Source of the DNA: Saccharopolyspora endophytica
GTDB lineage: Bacteria > Actinomycetota > Actinomycetes > Mycobacteriales > Pseudonocardiaceae
Direction: 5' to 3'
Length of the DNA stretch: 64,000 nucleotides
Assembly (NCBI RefSeq): GCF_018070075.1
Contig: NZ_JAGPXE010000018.1
Span: 1-64,000 of the forward strand
In this document: in pieces, positions 8,116 to 16,193 of the stretch
Numbering within the stretch: the stretch's first letter is position 1
Layout: every line of letters begins with the position of its first letter
Notes under the pieces: model-generated
The model's database searches: none
What the model was told of the DNA's origin: nothing
What the model saw: only the letters and a program-made list of their open reading frames with translations
Translations under genes and position numbers: made by a program

Positions 8116-8994
8116 TCAGGAAGGCACCAGGGCCTTGGCAGCGAGCGGGACGCATTCGCAGGTCACCGGCAACTCCGCGAACCGCTCGCCGTCGGCGTAA
8201 CCCGTGACTCCCGGGGTCGACAGGTGGACCCGGCCGGCGCGGTAGGTCGTCACCTGCGGGTGCTGGACGTGCGTTCCGGGGTAGATCGTGGGCAGCAGCC
8301 GCACGATCTGGTCGCGCCGGGCCGGTCCGATGACGGTGACGTCGAACAGGCCGTCGTCGGGCACCGCGTCCGGGCAGATCCGCATGCCGCCGCCGTAGGT
8401 CTGGCCGTTGCCGACCGCGACCAGGATCGCCTGCGTCGACACCTCCTGGCCGTCGAGCTCCAGGACGTAGTCCAGCGGACGCAGTCGGGCCAGCTCCACG
8501 AGCATCGCGAGGTTGTAGCGAAGCTTGCCGCGCGGCCACTTCAGCCGGTTGGTGCGCTCGGTGACCAGGGCGTCGAAGCCGCCGGCGAACGCCGTGCCGA
8601 ACCAGCGGTCGCCGACGCGTCCCAGGTCGATCGGGCGCACGGCGCCGTCGAGCACCACCTGCGCGGCGGACACCGGGTCGTGGCGCGGGACGCCGAGCAT
8701 CCGGGCGTGGTCGTTGCCCGTTCCGGCGGGGATGACGCCGAAGGGCGTGTCCGTCCCGGCGACCGCTTGCAGCGCGGTGTTGACGACTCCGTCGCCGCCG
8801 CAGGCGACCAGCGCCCCGGTCCCCGCCGCGACGGCTCGGCGTGCGAGCGCCAGCGAATCCGCCTCGTCCCGGCCCACCAACACCGTCGCCGACGCGCCGG
8901 ACGCCCGCAGGTGTCGCAGCGCGCGCAGCGCGACGGCGGCGGTCCGGCCCTGGCCGGAGCGCGGGTTGACCAGCAGGGCGATGTCGGTGATCAC
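8116..8994 (-). CDS. Diacylglycerol/sphingosine kinase-like lipid kinase
   Basis: A 292-residue protein of the DAGK catalytic-domain family (DgkB/YegS type), which phosphorylates diacylglycerol or related lipids with ATP. Visible motifs are ALLVNPRSGQGR near the N-terminus, the nucleotide-binding ACGGDGVVNTALQ, IPAGTGNDHARMLG, and the C-terminal substrate-side YADGERFAELPV. GTG 8992-8994 overlaps the stop of the preceding flavoenzyme gene by 4 bases, so the two are co-transcribed and coupled. The pairing suggests both act on glycerolipids. Confidence 0.87.
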   Translation of the reverse strand: MITDIALLVNPRSGQGRTAAVALRALRHLRASGASATVLVGRDEADSLALARRAVAAGTGALVACGGDGVVNTALQAVAGTDTPFGVIPAGTGNDHARMLGVPRHDPVSAAQVVLDGAVRPIDLGRVGDRWFGTAFAGGFDALVTERTNRLKWPRGKLRYNLAMLVELARLRPLDYVLELDGQEVSTQAILVAVGNGQTYGGGMRICPDAVPDDGLFDVTVIGPARRDQIVRLLPTIYPGTHVQHPQVTTYRAGRVHLSTPGVTGYADGERFAELPVTCECVPLAAKALVPS

Positions 8995-10592
8995 GGGATC
9001 AGCTTGCCGGGGTTGAGCACGCCGGAGGGGTCCACAGTGGACTTGACCGCCCGCAGCACCTGGACGCCGAGCTCGCCGATCTCGTCGGTCAGCCACGCGC
9101 GGTGGTCCACGCCCACGGCGTGGTGGTGGGTGATGGTGGCTCCGGATCGGCTGATGGCGTCGCCCGCCGCGCGCTTGGCCCGCATCCACTGCGCCACCGG
9201 GTCCTCGCCGCGCCCGCAGGCCACCGTGAAGTACAGCGACGCACCCGTCGGGTACACGTGCGAGATGTGGCACATGACCAGCGGAGGGGTGCCCTGCGCC
9301 TGCAGCGACTCGGTGAGCGCCGCGCGCACGGCGTCGCAGGTCTCCGCCAGCCGCGACCAGGTGCACGCGGTTTCCAGCGTCTCCACCACGGCGTTGACGT
9401 CGAGCAGCGCATCGCGCAGGTACGGGCCGTGGTAGCGGCCGTGGTCCCACTTCTCGGCCGGTCCGGCGCCCAGCGAGGAACCGCCGGCTTCGGCGAGCAG
9501 TTCCGCCACCCGCGGGCGGGCGGCGATGCGGGGCCCTTCGTAGCGCGTGATCATCAGACATCCGCCGGTCTGCTCGCCGCTGCCGACGTCGTGCGCCGTG
9601 GCGAGGTTGATCATCGTCTCGGCCTCGTCGGAGAGCCGGGCGACGGTGGGCAGCGCGCCTTCCTGGGCGAGCAGCCGCAGCGCCTTCGCGCCGGTGGCGA
9701 AGTCCGGGAACGACCAGGCCTCGGATTCCACCTCCTGCGGCGTCGGGTGCACTCGGACGGTCACCTCGGTGATGATCCCCAGCGCGCCCTCCGAGCCGAG
9801 GAAGAGCTGCCGCAGGTCCGGCCCCGCCGCGGACGCGGGAGCCCGGCCGAGGTCGAGCTCGCCGTTCGGGGTCGCGACGCGCAGCCGCACCACCTTGCCG
9901 TCGAACCGGCCGTACCCGGCCGACGCCTGGCCGGAGGAGCGCGTCGCCGCGAACCCGCCGATGCTGGCGTGCTCGAAGCTCTGCGGGAAGTGGCCCAGGG
10001 TGAAGCCGTGCTCGGACAGCAGGGCCTCGGCCTCCGGGCCGCGCAGCCCCGCCTGCAAGGTCGCGGTCTGCGACTCGGCGTCGACCTCCAGCAGGCCGTC
10101 CAGCAGCCGCAGGTCCAGGGCGATGACCGAGCTGAAGCCACCGCGCTCCGGCTCCACGCCACCGACGACGCTGGTCCCGCCCCCGAACGGGACCACCGCC
10201 ACCCGGTGCTCGGCGCACTGCGCCAGCACCGCGCACACCTGCTCGTGGGAGCCGGGCAGCACCACGGCGTCGGGCGCGGACTCCGCCTCGCCGGCGCGGC
10301 GGCGCAGCAGGTCCGGGGTGCTCTTGCCGCCCGAGTGCAGCAGCCGGGTGTCGTCGTCGGTGCGCACGCCGTCGTCACCGACGATCGCGGCCACCGCCGA
10401 GCGGACCTCGGCGGTCAGTCGCGATTCCCCGACGCGCACCTGGGAGCGGCTCACCGATGGGGTGTCCCGGCGTTCCACGCCGAGCCCCTGCTCGATGAGG
10501 GTGCGCACCTCCTCGGAAACGGGGCTCGCCCCCTCGGCGGTGCCCCAGGCGTTCCACTCCTGCTCCGGGGTGCGGTGCTCAAGTTCAGTCAT
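8991..10592 (-). CDS. FAD-binding oxidase, alkyl-DHAP synthase family
   Basis: A 533-residue VAO-type flavoenzyme. The FAD-binding part (about 100-290) has VVPFGGGTSVVGGVEP, and ASIGGFAATRSSGQASAGYG as in alkyldihydroxyacetonephosphate synthases. The C-terminal catalytic part ends with ATITHHHAVGVDHRAWL, the His-rich AGPS signature, and VLNPGKLIP. True AGPS exchanges the acyl group of acyl-DHAP for an alkyl group in ether lipid synthesis; mycobacterial homologues are annotated the same way without proof. It is coupled to a lipid-kinase-like gene and diverges from a TetR gene and glpD, which fits glycerophosphate-derived lipid metabolism. The start codon is 17 bases from the divergent start, so the transcript is probably leaderless. 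Confidence 0.83.
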   Translation of the reverse strand: MTELEHRTPEQEWNAWGTAEGASPVSEEVRTLIEQGLGVERRDTPSVSRSQVRVGESRLTAEVRSAVAAIVGDDGVRTDDDTRLLHSGGKSTPDLLRRRAGEAESAPDAVVLPGSHEQVCAVLAQCAEHRVAVVPFGGGTSVVGGVEPERGGFSSVIALDLRLLDGLLEVDAESQTATLQAGLRGPEAEALLSEHGFTLGHFPQSFEHASIGGFAATRSSGQASAGYGRFDGKVVRLRVATPNGELDLGRAPASAAGPDLRQLFLGSEGALGIITEVTVRVHPTPQEVESEAWSFPDFATGAKALRLLAQEGALPTVARLSDEAETMINLATAHDVGSGEQTGGCLMITRYEGPRIAARPRVAELLAEAGGSSLGAGPAEKWDHGRYHGPYLRDALLDVNAVVETLETACTWSRLAETCDAVRAALTESLQAQGTPPLVMCHISHVYPTGASLYFTVACGRGEDPVAQWMRAKRAAGDAISRSGATITHHHAVGVDHRAWLTDEIGELGVQVLRAVKSTVDPSGVLNPGKLIP

Positions 10593-10593
10593 G

Positions 10594-10628
10594 CGTTACA
10601 GTTTTACATATGACGTCAAGCCGTAACG
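10594..10628. promoter_or_regulatory. Inverted repeat spanning the TetR/AGPS divergent start sites
   Basis: CGTTAC (10594-10599) and GTAACG (10623-10628) flank the 17-base gap between two divergent start codons. A TGACGTCA palindrome lies at 10611-10618 inside the interval. The TetR protein encoded here is the obvious candidate to bind. Arms this short and far apart are only suggestive. Confidence 0.4.
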
Positions 10629-11176
10629 AAGATGCCATCCTCGACGCCGCGAAGCAGTGCGTGCTCGCGGTCGGCATGCGGCGCACCACCCTGGCGGAGA
10701 TCGCCCGCCGCGCAGGGGTGAGTCGCCCGACGGTCTACCGGCGCTGGCCCGACGTGCGAACGCTGTCCGCGGACCTGCTCACCCGCGAGCTCGTCGCCCT
10801 GATCCCCGCCGACACCGGGGAAGGGACGCGCGAGCACGGGATCGACGGGATCGTGCGCACCGTGTCGGCCGTCCGGCAGCACCCGCTGTTCGTCAAGATC
10901 CTCGAAACCGACCCGGAGCTGCTGACCACCTACGTGTTCGACCGGCTCGGGGCCAGCCAGCAGCGCATCCTCGACGTCCTCACCGCCGCCATCCGCAGCG
11001 GGCAGGACAGCGGCACGATCCGCCGAGGAGACCCGGACGAGCTCGCCGCGATGGTCCTGCTGCTGGCGCAGTCCGCGGTCCTGTCCGCCCGCATCGTCTC
11101 CGACGCGCTCCCCCCGGAACGCCTCGACGCGCAGCTGCGCGTCGTGCTCGACGCCTACCTCAGCCCCCAGGAGTGA
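10610..11176 (+). CDS. TetR-family regulator
   Basis: A 188-residue TetR regulator. The N-terminal helix-turn-helix covers about residues 8-55 (RTTLAEIARRAGVSRPTVYRRW). The C-terminal ligand domain is helical and not assignable to a subgroup. No ribosome site precedes ATG 10610, and only 17 bases separate it from the divergent oxidase start, which suggests a leaderless message. glpD starts 4 bases after its stop. It probably controls glpD and the divergent lipid genes. Confidence 0.88.
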   Translation: MTSSRNEDAILDAAKQCVLAVGMRRTTLAEIARRAGVSRPTVYRRWPDVRTLSADLLTRELVALIPADTGEGTREHGIDGIVRTVSAVRQHPLFVKILETDPELLTTYVFDRLGASQQRILDVLTAAIRSGQDSGTIRRGDPDELAAMVLLLAQSAVLSARIVSDALPPERLDAQLRVVLDAYLSPQE

Positions 11177-11180
11177 TCTG

Positions 11181-12686
11181 ATGATCTCGCTGAACGCCGC
11201 CCGGCGCACCAGGGACCTGACCGAGCTCGCCGACGGGGACGAGGTCGACCTGCTCGTCGTCGGCGGTGGTGTGACCGGCGCGGGCGTCGCGCTGGACGCC
11301 GCCTCGCGCGGCCTGAGCGTGGTGCTGGCCGAGAAGCACGACCTGGCCTTCGGCACCAGCCGGTGGAGCTCGAAGCTGGTGCACGGCGGACTGCGCTACC
11401 TGGCCTCCGGCAACGTCGGGATCGCCTACGAGAGCGCCGTGGAACGCCGCATCCTCATGGAGCGCACCGCGCCGCACCTGATCCGCCCGCTCCCGCAGCT
11501 GGTGCCGCTGCTCTCGGGCGTCGGCGCGAAGCAGGTAGCGCTGGTGGCCGCCGGGTTCGTCGCGGGCGACCTGCTGCGCCGCGGCTCCGGGACCTCCGGA
11601 TCGGTGCTGGCCCCGCCGCGGCGGGTCTCCCGCGTGGAGACGCGGCGGATGGTGCCGACCGTCCGGCAGGAAGGGCTGCGCGGCGGCCTGCTGTCGTGGG
11701 ACGGTCAGCTCGTCGACGACGCGCGGCTGGTGGTCGGCCTCGCGCGGACCGCGGCGTCGCACGGGGCTCGCGTGCTGACGCGCTGCGCGGCGGAGGAGGT
11801 GACCGGTGACGGTGCCGTGCTGCGGGACCGGCTCACCGGCGAGACCGTCGACGTCCGAGCCCGGAAGGTGATCAACGCGGCCGGGGTGTGGGCCGGCGAG
11901 GTGGCGCCGGGACTGCGCCTGCGCCCGAGCCGCGGAACGCACCTGGTCGTCTCCGACGCGGTGTTCGGCGGGCTGGACGCGGGGCTGACGGTGCCGATCC
12001 CCGGCACCACCAACCGATTCGTGTTCGCGCTTCCCGCCGGCCACGGCAGGGTCTACATCGGACTCACCGACGAGGAGCAGGACGGCCCGATTCCCGACGT
12101 GCCGACCGCCTCGGCCGAGGAGATCTCCTTCCTGCTGAAGACGGTCAACTCCGTGCTGGCGCGACCGATCCGCGAGCAGGACGTGCTCGGCACGTACTCC
12201 GGCCTGCGGCCCCTGCTGGACGCCGGTGGCGGTCAGAGCTCGGACCTCTCCCGCGAGCACGCGGTGATCACCGGCGACAACGGCGTGATCAGCGTCGTGG
12301 GCGGGAAGCTGACGACCTACCGCAAGATGGCGCAGGACGCCGTGGACGCCACCGCGCTGACCACCCGGCCGTGCCGCACGCGGGAGCTCCCCCTCGTCGG
12401 CGCGGCGAGCTCCGCACGACTGTCCACCGTGGACGCTCCGCAGCGGTTGATCTCCCGCTACGGAACGGAGGCGACGGCCGTGATCGCCGAGGCCGGCGGT
12501 GACCGGCGACTCCTGCAACCCATCGACGGGGTGGACATCACCCCGGCCGAACTGCGCTTCGCGGTTCGGCACGAGGGCGCTCTCGACGTCTCCGACCTGC
12601 TCGACCGGCGCACCCGGCTCGGCCTGGTCGCGGCCGACCGCGAGCTCGCGACCAACGCCGCCGAGGAAGCGCTGAGCCTGGGCTGA
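11181..12686 (+). CDS. glpD: Aerobic glycerol-3-phosphate dehydrogenase
   Basis: A 501-residue FAD enzyme that oxidises glycerol-3-phosphate to dihydroxyacetone phosphate and feeds electrons to quinone. The dinucleotide motif is DLLVVGGGVTGAGVALDAAS. Family stretches FGTSRWSSKLVHGGLRYL, LPRPSRGTHL-like RLRPSRGTHLVVSD and TYSGLRPLLD are all present. The C-terminal GlpD domain follows from about residue 400. AGGAG inside the end of the TetR gene serves as ribosome site. It forms an operon with that regulator and supplies DHAP, the backbone used by AGPS-type enzymes encoded divergently. Confidence 0.93.
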   Translation: MISLNAARRTRDLTELADGDEVDLLVVGGGVTGAGVALDAASRGLSVVLAEKHDLAFGTSRWSSKLVHGGLRYLASGNVGIAYESAVERRILMERTAPHLIRPLPQLVPLLSGVGAKQVALVAAGFVAGDLLRRGSGTSGSVLAPPRRVSRVETRRMVPTVRQEGLRGGLLSWDGQLVDDARLVVGLARTAASHGARVLTRCAAEEVTGDGAVLRDRLTGETVDVRARKVINAAGVWAGEVAPGLRLRPSRGTHLVVSDAVFGGLDAGLTVPIPGTTNRFVFALPAGHGRVYIGLTDEEQDGPIPDVPTASAEEISFLLKTVNSVLARPIREQDVLGTYSGLRPLLDAGGGQSSDLSREHAVITGDNGVISVVGGKLTTYRKMAQDAVDATALTTRPCRTRELPLVGAASSARLSTVDAPQRLISRYGTEATAVIAEAGGDRRLLQPIDGVDITPAELRFAVRHEGALDVSDLLDRRTRLGLVAADRELATNAAEEALSLG

Positions 12687-12709
12687 CGGCACCTGGCGTG
12701 GCCGCCGGA

Positions 12710-13729
12710 CTAACGCGCGTGGCTGGGGGAGGCCGTGCGTGGTGGTCCGGCGAGGTCGCTCTGGGCGTAGACCTCGGTGAGCACGCGCAGTGCTTTCGTG
12801 GCTTCGCGGGGGCTGATCCAGAACGGTTCGTCCTCGTCGAGCCGGGCGTAGAAGTCGCGGATGAGCGCTTCGTGGGACGCGCCCCAGTAGGAGCGACCGT
12901 TCGAGCCCGACCGGCGTTCGGCCACCGTGCGGACCCGCCCGTCGGCGTGGGTGATGGTGAGGTCACCGCGGATCGAGAGGGTGCCGCGCTCGGCGGTGAT
13001 GTCGAGGGTGACAGGTGCGTGGACCACGTTGGCCAGCGAGCCGAACACCAGGCTGCGCGCTCCGCCGTCGTGGGTCAGCAGCATCTCGGCGGTGTCCTCG
13101 ACCTCGATGAGGTGCCGGCGGGTGGAGGCGCGGCCCTGGACGTCGACGACGTCGCCGACGAGCCACTGCACCAGATCGAGGGTGTGGATGGCCTGGTTGA
13201 TGAGCAGCCCACCACCGGCGGTGGCCCACCTGCCGCGCCACGGTTTCGCGCGGTAGTAGTCCGGGGTGCGGGTCCACATCACGGTCGCGGTCGCGCCGAG
13301 CACCGGGCCCAGCTCGCCGGAACCGAGCACCTCGCGCGCGGCCTGCGCGGTGGCGTTGTACCGGTTCTGGAAGCACACGCCGACCCGGCTGCGGCCGCGC
13401 TCGGCGGCCTCGACCAGGCGCTCGGCTTCGTCGAGGGTGTGGGCGAGCGGTTTCTCGACGAGCACGTGCACGCCGGCGTCGAGCAGGTCCAGGGCCACGG
13501 GCGCGTGCTGGTGGTGCGGAGTGCAGACGTGGGCGACGTCGGGGCGCACCGCGTCCAGGAGAGCGCGGTGGTCGGCGAACCCGGCGACGCCGCAGCGCTC
13601 GGCCGTCGAGGTCAGTGCCGCGGGGTCGGTGTCGCACACGGCGACGAGCTCGACGTCGTCCAACGCCTCGATCGCCTCCAGGTGCACGGTCGAGACGTCG
13701 CCGCACCCGATGACGGCCGCTGTGATCAT
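12710..13729 (-). CDS. Gfo/Idh/MocA-family oxidoreductase
   Basis: A 339-residue NAD(P)-dependent dehydrogenase of the glucose-fructose oxidoreductase/inositol dehydrogenase family. The Rossmann motif is AAVIGCGDVSTVHLEA. VEKPLAHTLDEAERL carries the conserved EKP catalytic lysine, and AGGGLLINQAIHTLDL is the substrate-side hallmark. ATG 13729 overlaps the stop of the isomerase gene upstream by 4 bases. With that gene it forms a minus-strand pair diverging from a second dehydrogenase. The substrate cannot be read from the sequence; inositols, 3-keto-sugars and similar polyols are typical. Confidence 0.88.
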   Translation of the reverse strand: MITAAVIGCGDVSTVHLEAIEALDDVELVAVCDTDPAALTSTAERCGVAGFADHRALLDAVRPDVAHVCTPHHQHAPVALDLLDAGVHVLVEKPLAHTLDEAERLVEAAERGRSRVGVCFQNRYNATAQAAREVLGSGELGPVLGATATVMWTRTPDYYRAKPWRGRWATAGGGLLINQAIHTLDLVQWLVGDVVDVQGRASTRRHLIEVEDTAEMLLTHDGGARSLVFGSLANVVHAPVTLDITAERGTLSIRGDLTITHADGRVRTVAERRSGSNGRSYWGASHEALIRDFYARLDEDEPFWISPREATKALRVLTEVYAQSDLAGPPRTASPSHAR

Positions 13730-14553
13730 CGGTGCTCGATCCCTTCCTCCTTCAGCAGGGCCGTGAACGCCTGCCACGCCTCGGTGAACAGCTCGGGACC
13801 GGAGAACCCGCCGAGGCTGTGCGCCTGCGACAGGTGCGGTTCGAGGGAGAAGAACCCGTCGAAGCCGTCCTCGCGCAGCGCCCGGACGGTCTCGGCGACC
13901 TCGCCGTCGCCGCGTCCTGCCGCGCACACCTCACCGTCGGCGAGGTGCGCGTCCTTGATCTGGACGTACTCCAGGTGCGGGCGCAGCGCTGCGTAGCCCT
14001 CGGTGAAGGGCCGCACGCCCACCTGGACGAAGTTGGCGGCGTCCCACGCCGCGCGGAGGTTCGGCGACCCCACCGATTCGAGCAGGTCTACGCAGCGGCG
14101 GGGGATGTCGCCGTAGATCTCCTTCTCGTTCTCGTGCAGCAGGACGACGCCGCCCCGCTCCGCCACCTCGGCGAGGGCGCGCATGCGGCGCAGCACCTCG
14201 TCGCGGGCGTGGTCGGGGTCGCTGCCGGGGCGCATGAAGAACGAGAAGACCCGGATGTAGGGGGCGTCGAAGCGGTGCGCGACGTCCACGGCGTGACGGG
14301 CGCGGTCGAGGTGGGCCTCGAAGTCCTCGTCGAGGAAGATCTTGCCGATCGGCGATCCGATGCTCGACACCCGCAGGCCGCGGGTGTCGAGCAGGTCCTT
14401 CGCCCGGGTGAGCTGCTCGTCGTCGAGGTCGAGAACGTTGGTGCCCCACGCGCTGCGGAACTCCAGGTACGACAGTCCGAGCTCGCCGAGCAGCGAGGCC
14501 TGCTCGGTGAGCTCGGGCGAGATCTCGTCGGAGAATCCCGAGAGCGTCCACAT
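13726..14553 (-). CDS. Sugar phosphate isomerase/epimerase (xylose-isomerase-like TIM barrel)
   Basis: A 275-residue AP-endonuclease-2/xylose-isomerase-like barrel. Metal-binding acids and histidines appear in VVLLHENEKEIYGD, LRAAWDAANFVQVG, YVQIKDAHL and GFFSLEPHL. Such enzymes handle inosose or keto-sugar intermediates (for example IolE, IolI, DTE). ATG 14553 has GAGGAG 8 bases upstream. It is translationally coupled to the Gfo/Idh gene that follows. The actual reaction is unknown. Confidence 0.85.
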   Translation of the reverse strand: MWTLSGFSDEISPELTEQASLLGELGLSYLEFRSAWGTNVLDLDDEQLTRAKDLLDTRGLRVSSIGSPIGKIFLDEDFEAHLDRARHAVDVAHRFDAPYIRVFSFFMRPGSDPDHARDEVLRRMRALAEVAERGGVVLLHENEKEIYGDIPRRCVDLLESVGSPNLRAAWDAANFVQVGVRPFTEGYAALRPHLEYVQIKDAHLADGEVCAAGRGDGEVAETVRALREDGFDGFFSLEPHLSQAHSLGGFSGPELFTEAWQAFTALLKEEGIEHR

Positions 14554-14622
14554 GCGGGGTGCTCCTCACTGAGCCGGGTCGAGAGGTCTTCCCCACCATG
14601 ATGGGTGATCCACGGCACTCCT

Positions 14623-14684
14623 ACGGGTTGCCGCTTGTTGCCACGCCCGACCGGAGCAACGGCCGGAAACAGCTGGCAACCCGT
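14623..14684. promoter_or_regulatory. Paired operator-like 17-mers in the divergent promoter
   Basis: ACGGGTTGCC (14623-14632) and GGCAACCCGT (14675-14684) form a perfect 10-bp inverted repeat with a 42-base interval. Read outward from the interval, each belongs to a 17-mer of the form AACANNNGGCAACCCGT (minus strand 14639-14623; plus strand 14668-14684). A third copy lies at 16041-16057. The placement between two divergent sugar genes fits a dimeric repressor or looping pair. No regulator gene is present in this module. Confidence 0.55.
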
Positions 14685-14775
14685 GGCCGTCCCGGGGACG
14701 AGCGCGCAGAGTCACCAGTGCACCTCTTCGGCAGGAGGCGCGGCCACTCGCTCGCGAGACGAAGGAGAAACGCCC

Positions 14776-15945
14776 ATGTCCAGGAAGGTCCGGCTCGGGA
14801 TCATCGGTTTCGGGGCCCAGGGCTCGGCGTACGCGAAGTTCATCGAGGACGGCCTGGTCCCCAACGTCGAGATCGGCGCCATCGCCGACGTCCAGGCCGC
14901 CAGGCGGGAGGCCGCTGCCGAGCACGGCGTCCCGGTGCACGAGGACCACGAGTCGCTGCTGGCCGGGGGAGAGGTGGACGCCGTCGTGACGACGGTGCCG
15001 CACTACCTGCACCCGCAGATCGGCATCGACGCGCTGCGGGCCGGTGTCCACGCGCTGGTCGAGAAACCGGCCGGGGTCTACACCAAGCAGGTCGAGGAGC
15101 TCAACGAGTGCGCCGCCCGGCACCCCGAGCTGACGTTCGCGATCATGTTCAACCAGCGCAACAACCCGCTGTACCAGCGCATCAAGCAGATCGTGGACGA
15201 CGGCGAGATCGGCGCGATCCGGCGGACGAACTGGATCATCACCACCTGGTGGCGCCCGCAGGGCTACTACGAGCAGTCGGCGTGGCGCGCCACCTGGGGC
15301 GGTGAGGGCGGCGGCGTCCTGGTCAACCAGGCGCCGCACCAGCTCGATCTGTGGCAGTGGATCTGCGGCGTCCCGAAGTCGGTGTACGCCAAGGTCGCCT
15401 ACGGCTTCCGCCGAGACATCGCCGTGGAGGACGAGGTCACGGCCGTGGTCGACTACGGAGGTGGGGCCACCGGCACCTTCGTCACCGCCGTCCACGACCT
15501 CGCCGGGACCGACCGGCTGGAGATCCTCGGCGACCGCGGCAAGATCGTCGTCGACGGTTCGAAGACCGCCACCGTCACCCGCCTGGTCGACGACGAGCGC
15601 GCGCTCTCGGACCGCATGGGCATGGACGACGTGCGCAAGCTCTTCAAGGGCGAGGTGGACCCGACGACCTACTACTCCCAGGAGGTCATCGAGTTCGAAT
15701 CCGCCTGGGGCGCCCAGCATTCGGGCGTTCTGGAGAACTTCGCGGCGAACGTCCTCGACGGCACGCCGCTGCTCGCGCCGGGCAGCGAGGGCGTCAACGG
15801 GGTGCGGCTGGCCAACGCGATCCACCTGTCGAGCTGGCTCGGCCACGAGGTCCCGCTCGACTTCGACGAGGGCCTCTACCTGGCCGAGCTCAACAAGCGC
15901 ATCCGCGCGGAGGGCGAGTTCCCCGAACGCCCGGCAGGCGCCTGA
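14776..15945 (+). CDS. Gfo/Idh/MocA-family oxidoreductase (second copy)
   Basis: A 389-residue dehydrogenase. The Rossmann motif is LGIIGFGAQGSAYAKF; the catalytic lysine region is ALVEKPAGVYTKQVEE. GGGVLVNQAPHQLDLWQW is the conserved substrate-binding block of this subgroup. ATG 14776 is preceded by AAGGAG at 8 bases. It diverges from the isomerase/dehydrogenase pair across the paired operator sites and ends in a very strong terminator, so it is a single-gene transcript. Together with the MFS gene and the second isomerase it suggests a two-dehydrogenase route for one polyol or sugar. Confidence 0.88.
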   Translation: MSRKVRLGIIGFGAQGSAYAKFIEDGLVPNVEIGAIADVQAARREAAAEHGVPVHEDHESLLAGGEVDAVVTTVPHYLHPQIGIDALRAGVHALVEKPAGVYTKQVEELNECAARHPELTFAIMFNQRNNPLYQRIKQIVDDGEIGAIRRTNWIITTWWRPQGYYEQSAWRATWGGEGGGVLVNQAPHQLDLWQWICGVPKSVYAKVAYGFRRDIAVEDEVTAVVDYGGGATGTFVTAVHDLAGTDRLEILGDRGKIVVDGSKTATVTRLVDDERALSDRMGMDDVRKLFKGEVDPTTYYSQEVIEFESAWGAQHSGVLENFAANVLDGTPLLAPGSEGVNGVRLANAIHLSSWLGHEVPLDFDEGLYLAELNKRIRAEGEFPERPAGA

Positions 15946-15953
15946 CCCCGCAG

Positions 15954-16000
15954 CAGGACGCCCTGGCTCCGCCTCCCGCAGGCGGAGCCAGGGCGTCCTG
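15954..16000. terminator. Very long hairpin terminator
   Basis: A perfect 21-bp stem (15954-15974 with 15980-16000) and a 5-base loop, starting 8 bases after the stop of the Gfo/Idh gene. It has no T-run. Confidence 0.85.
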
Positions 16001-16040
16001 TTGTCGGCCGGGAGAGCAGGTCAGGAGGGGGTTCGGCTGC

Positions 16041-16057
16041 AACTACTGGCAACCGCT
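16041..16057 (+). promoter_or_regulatory. Third copy of the GGCAACC 17-mer
   Basis: AACTACTGGCAACCGCT matches the two 17-mers at 14623-14639 and 14668-14684 at 11 or more positions, including the GGCAACC core. It lies about 140 bases before the MFS start, in the 248-base gap that otherwise holds only the terminator of the preceding gene. Confidence 0.45.
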
Positions 16058-16193
16058 TCTGTCCCGCTGTGACGTCTGTCGCAATGGTGTGCACCTCGGG
16101 CTGGACGACGGGTGAGCACCGATCGTCACCGCCGCCCAGCCTCTCGCACCCGCGGTCGCCCAACGACGAGCGCCCGGCGAAAGGACGTACCCG

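Noticed and set aside
14605-14775. N-terminal extension of the second Gfo/Idh gene
   Set aside because: The extension is not family-like and runs through the inverted-repeat operators. ATG 14776 has a proper AAGGAG site and gives the standard Rossmann start.
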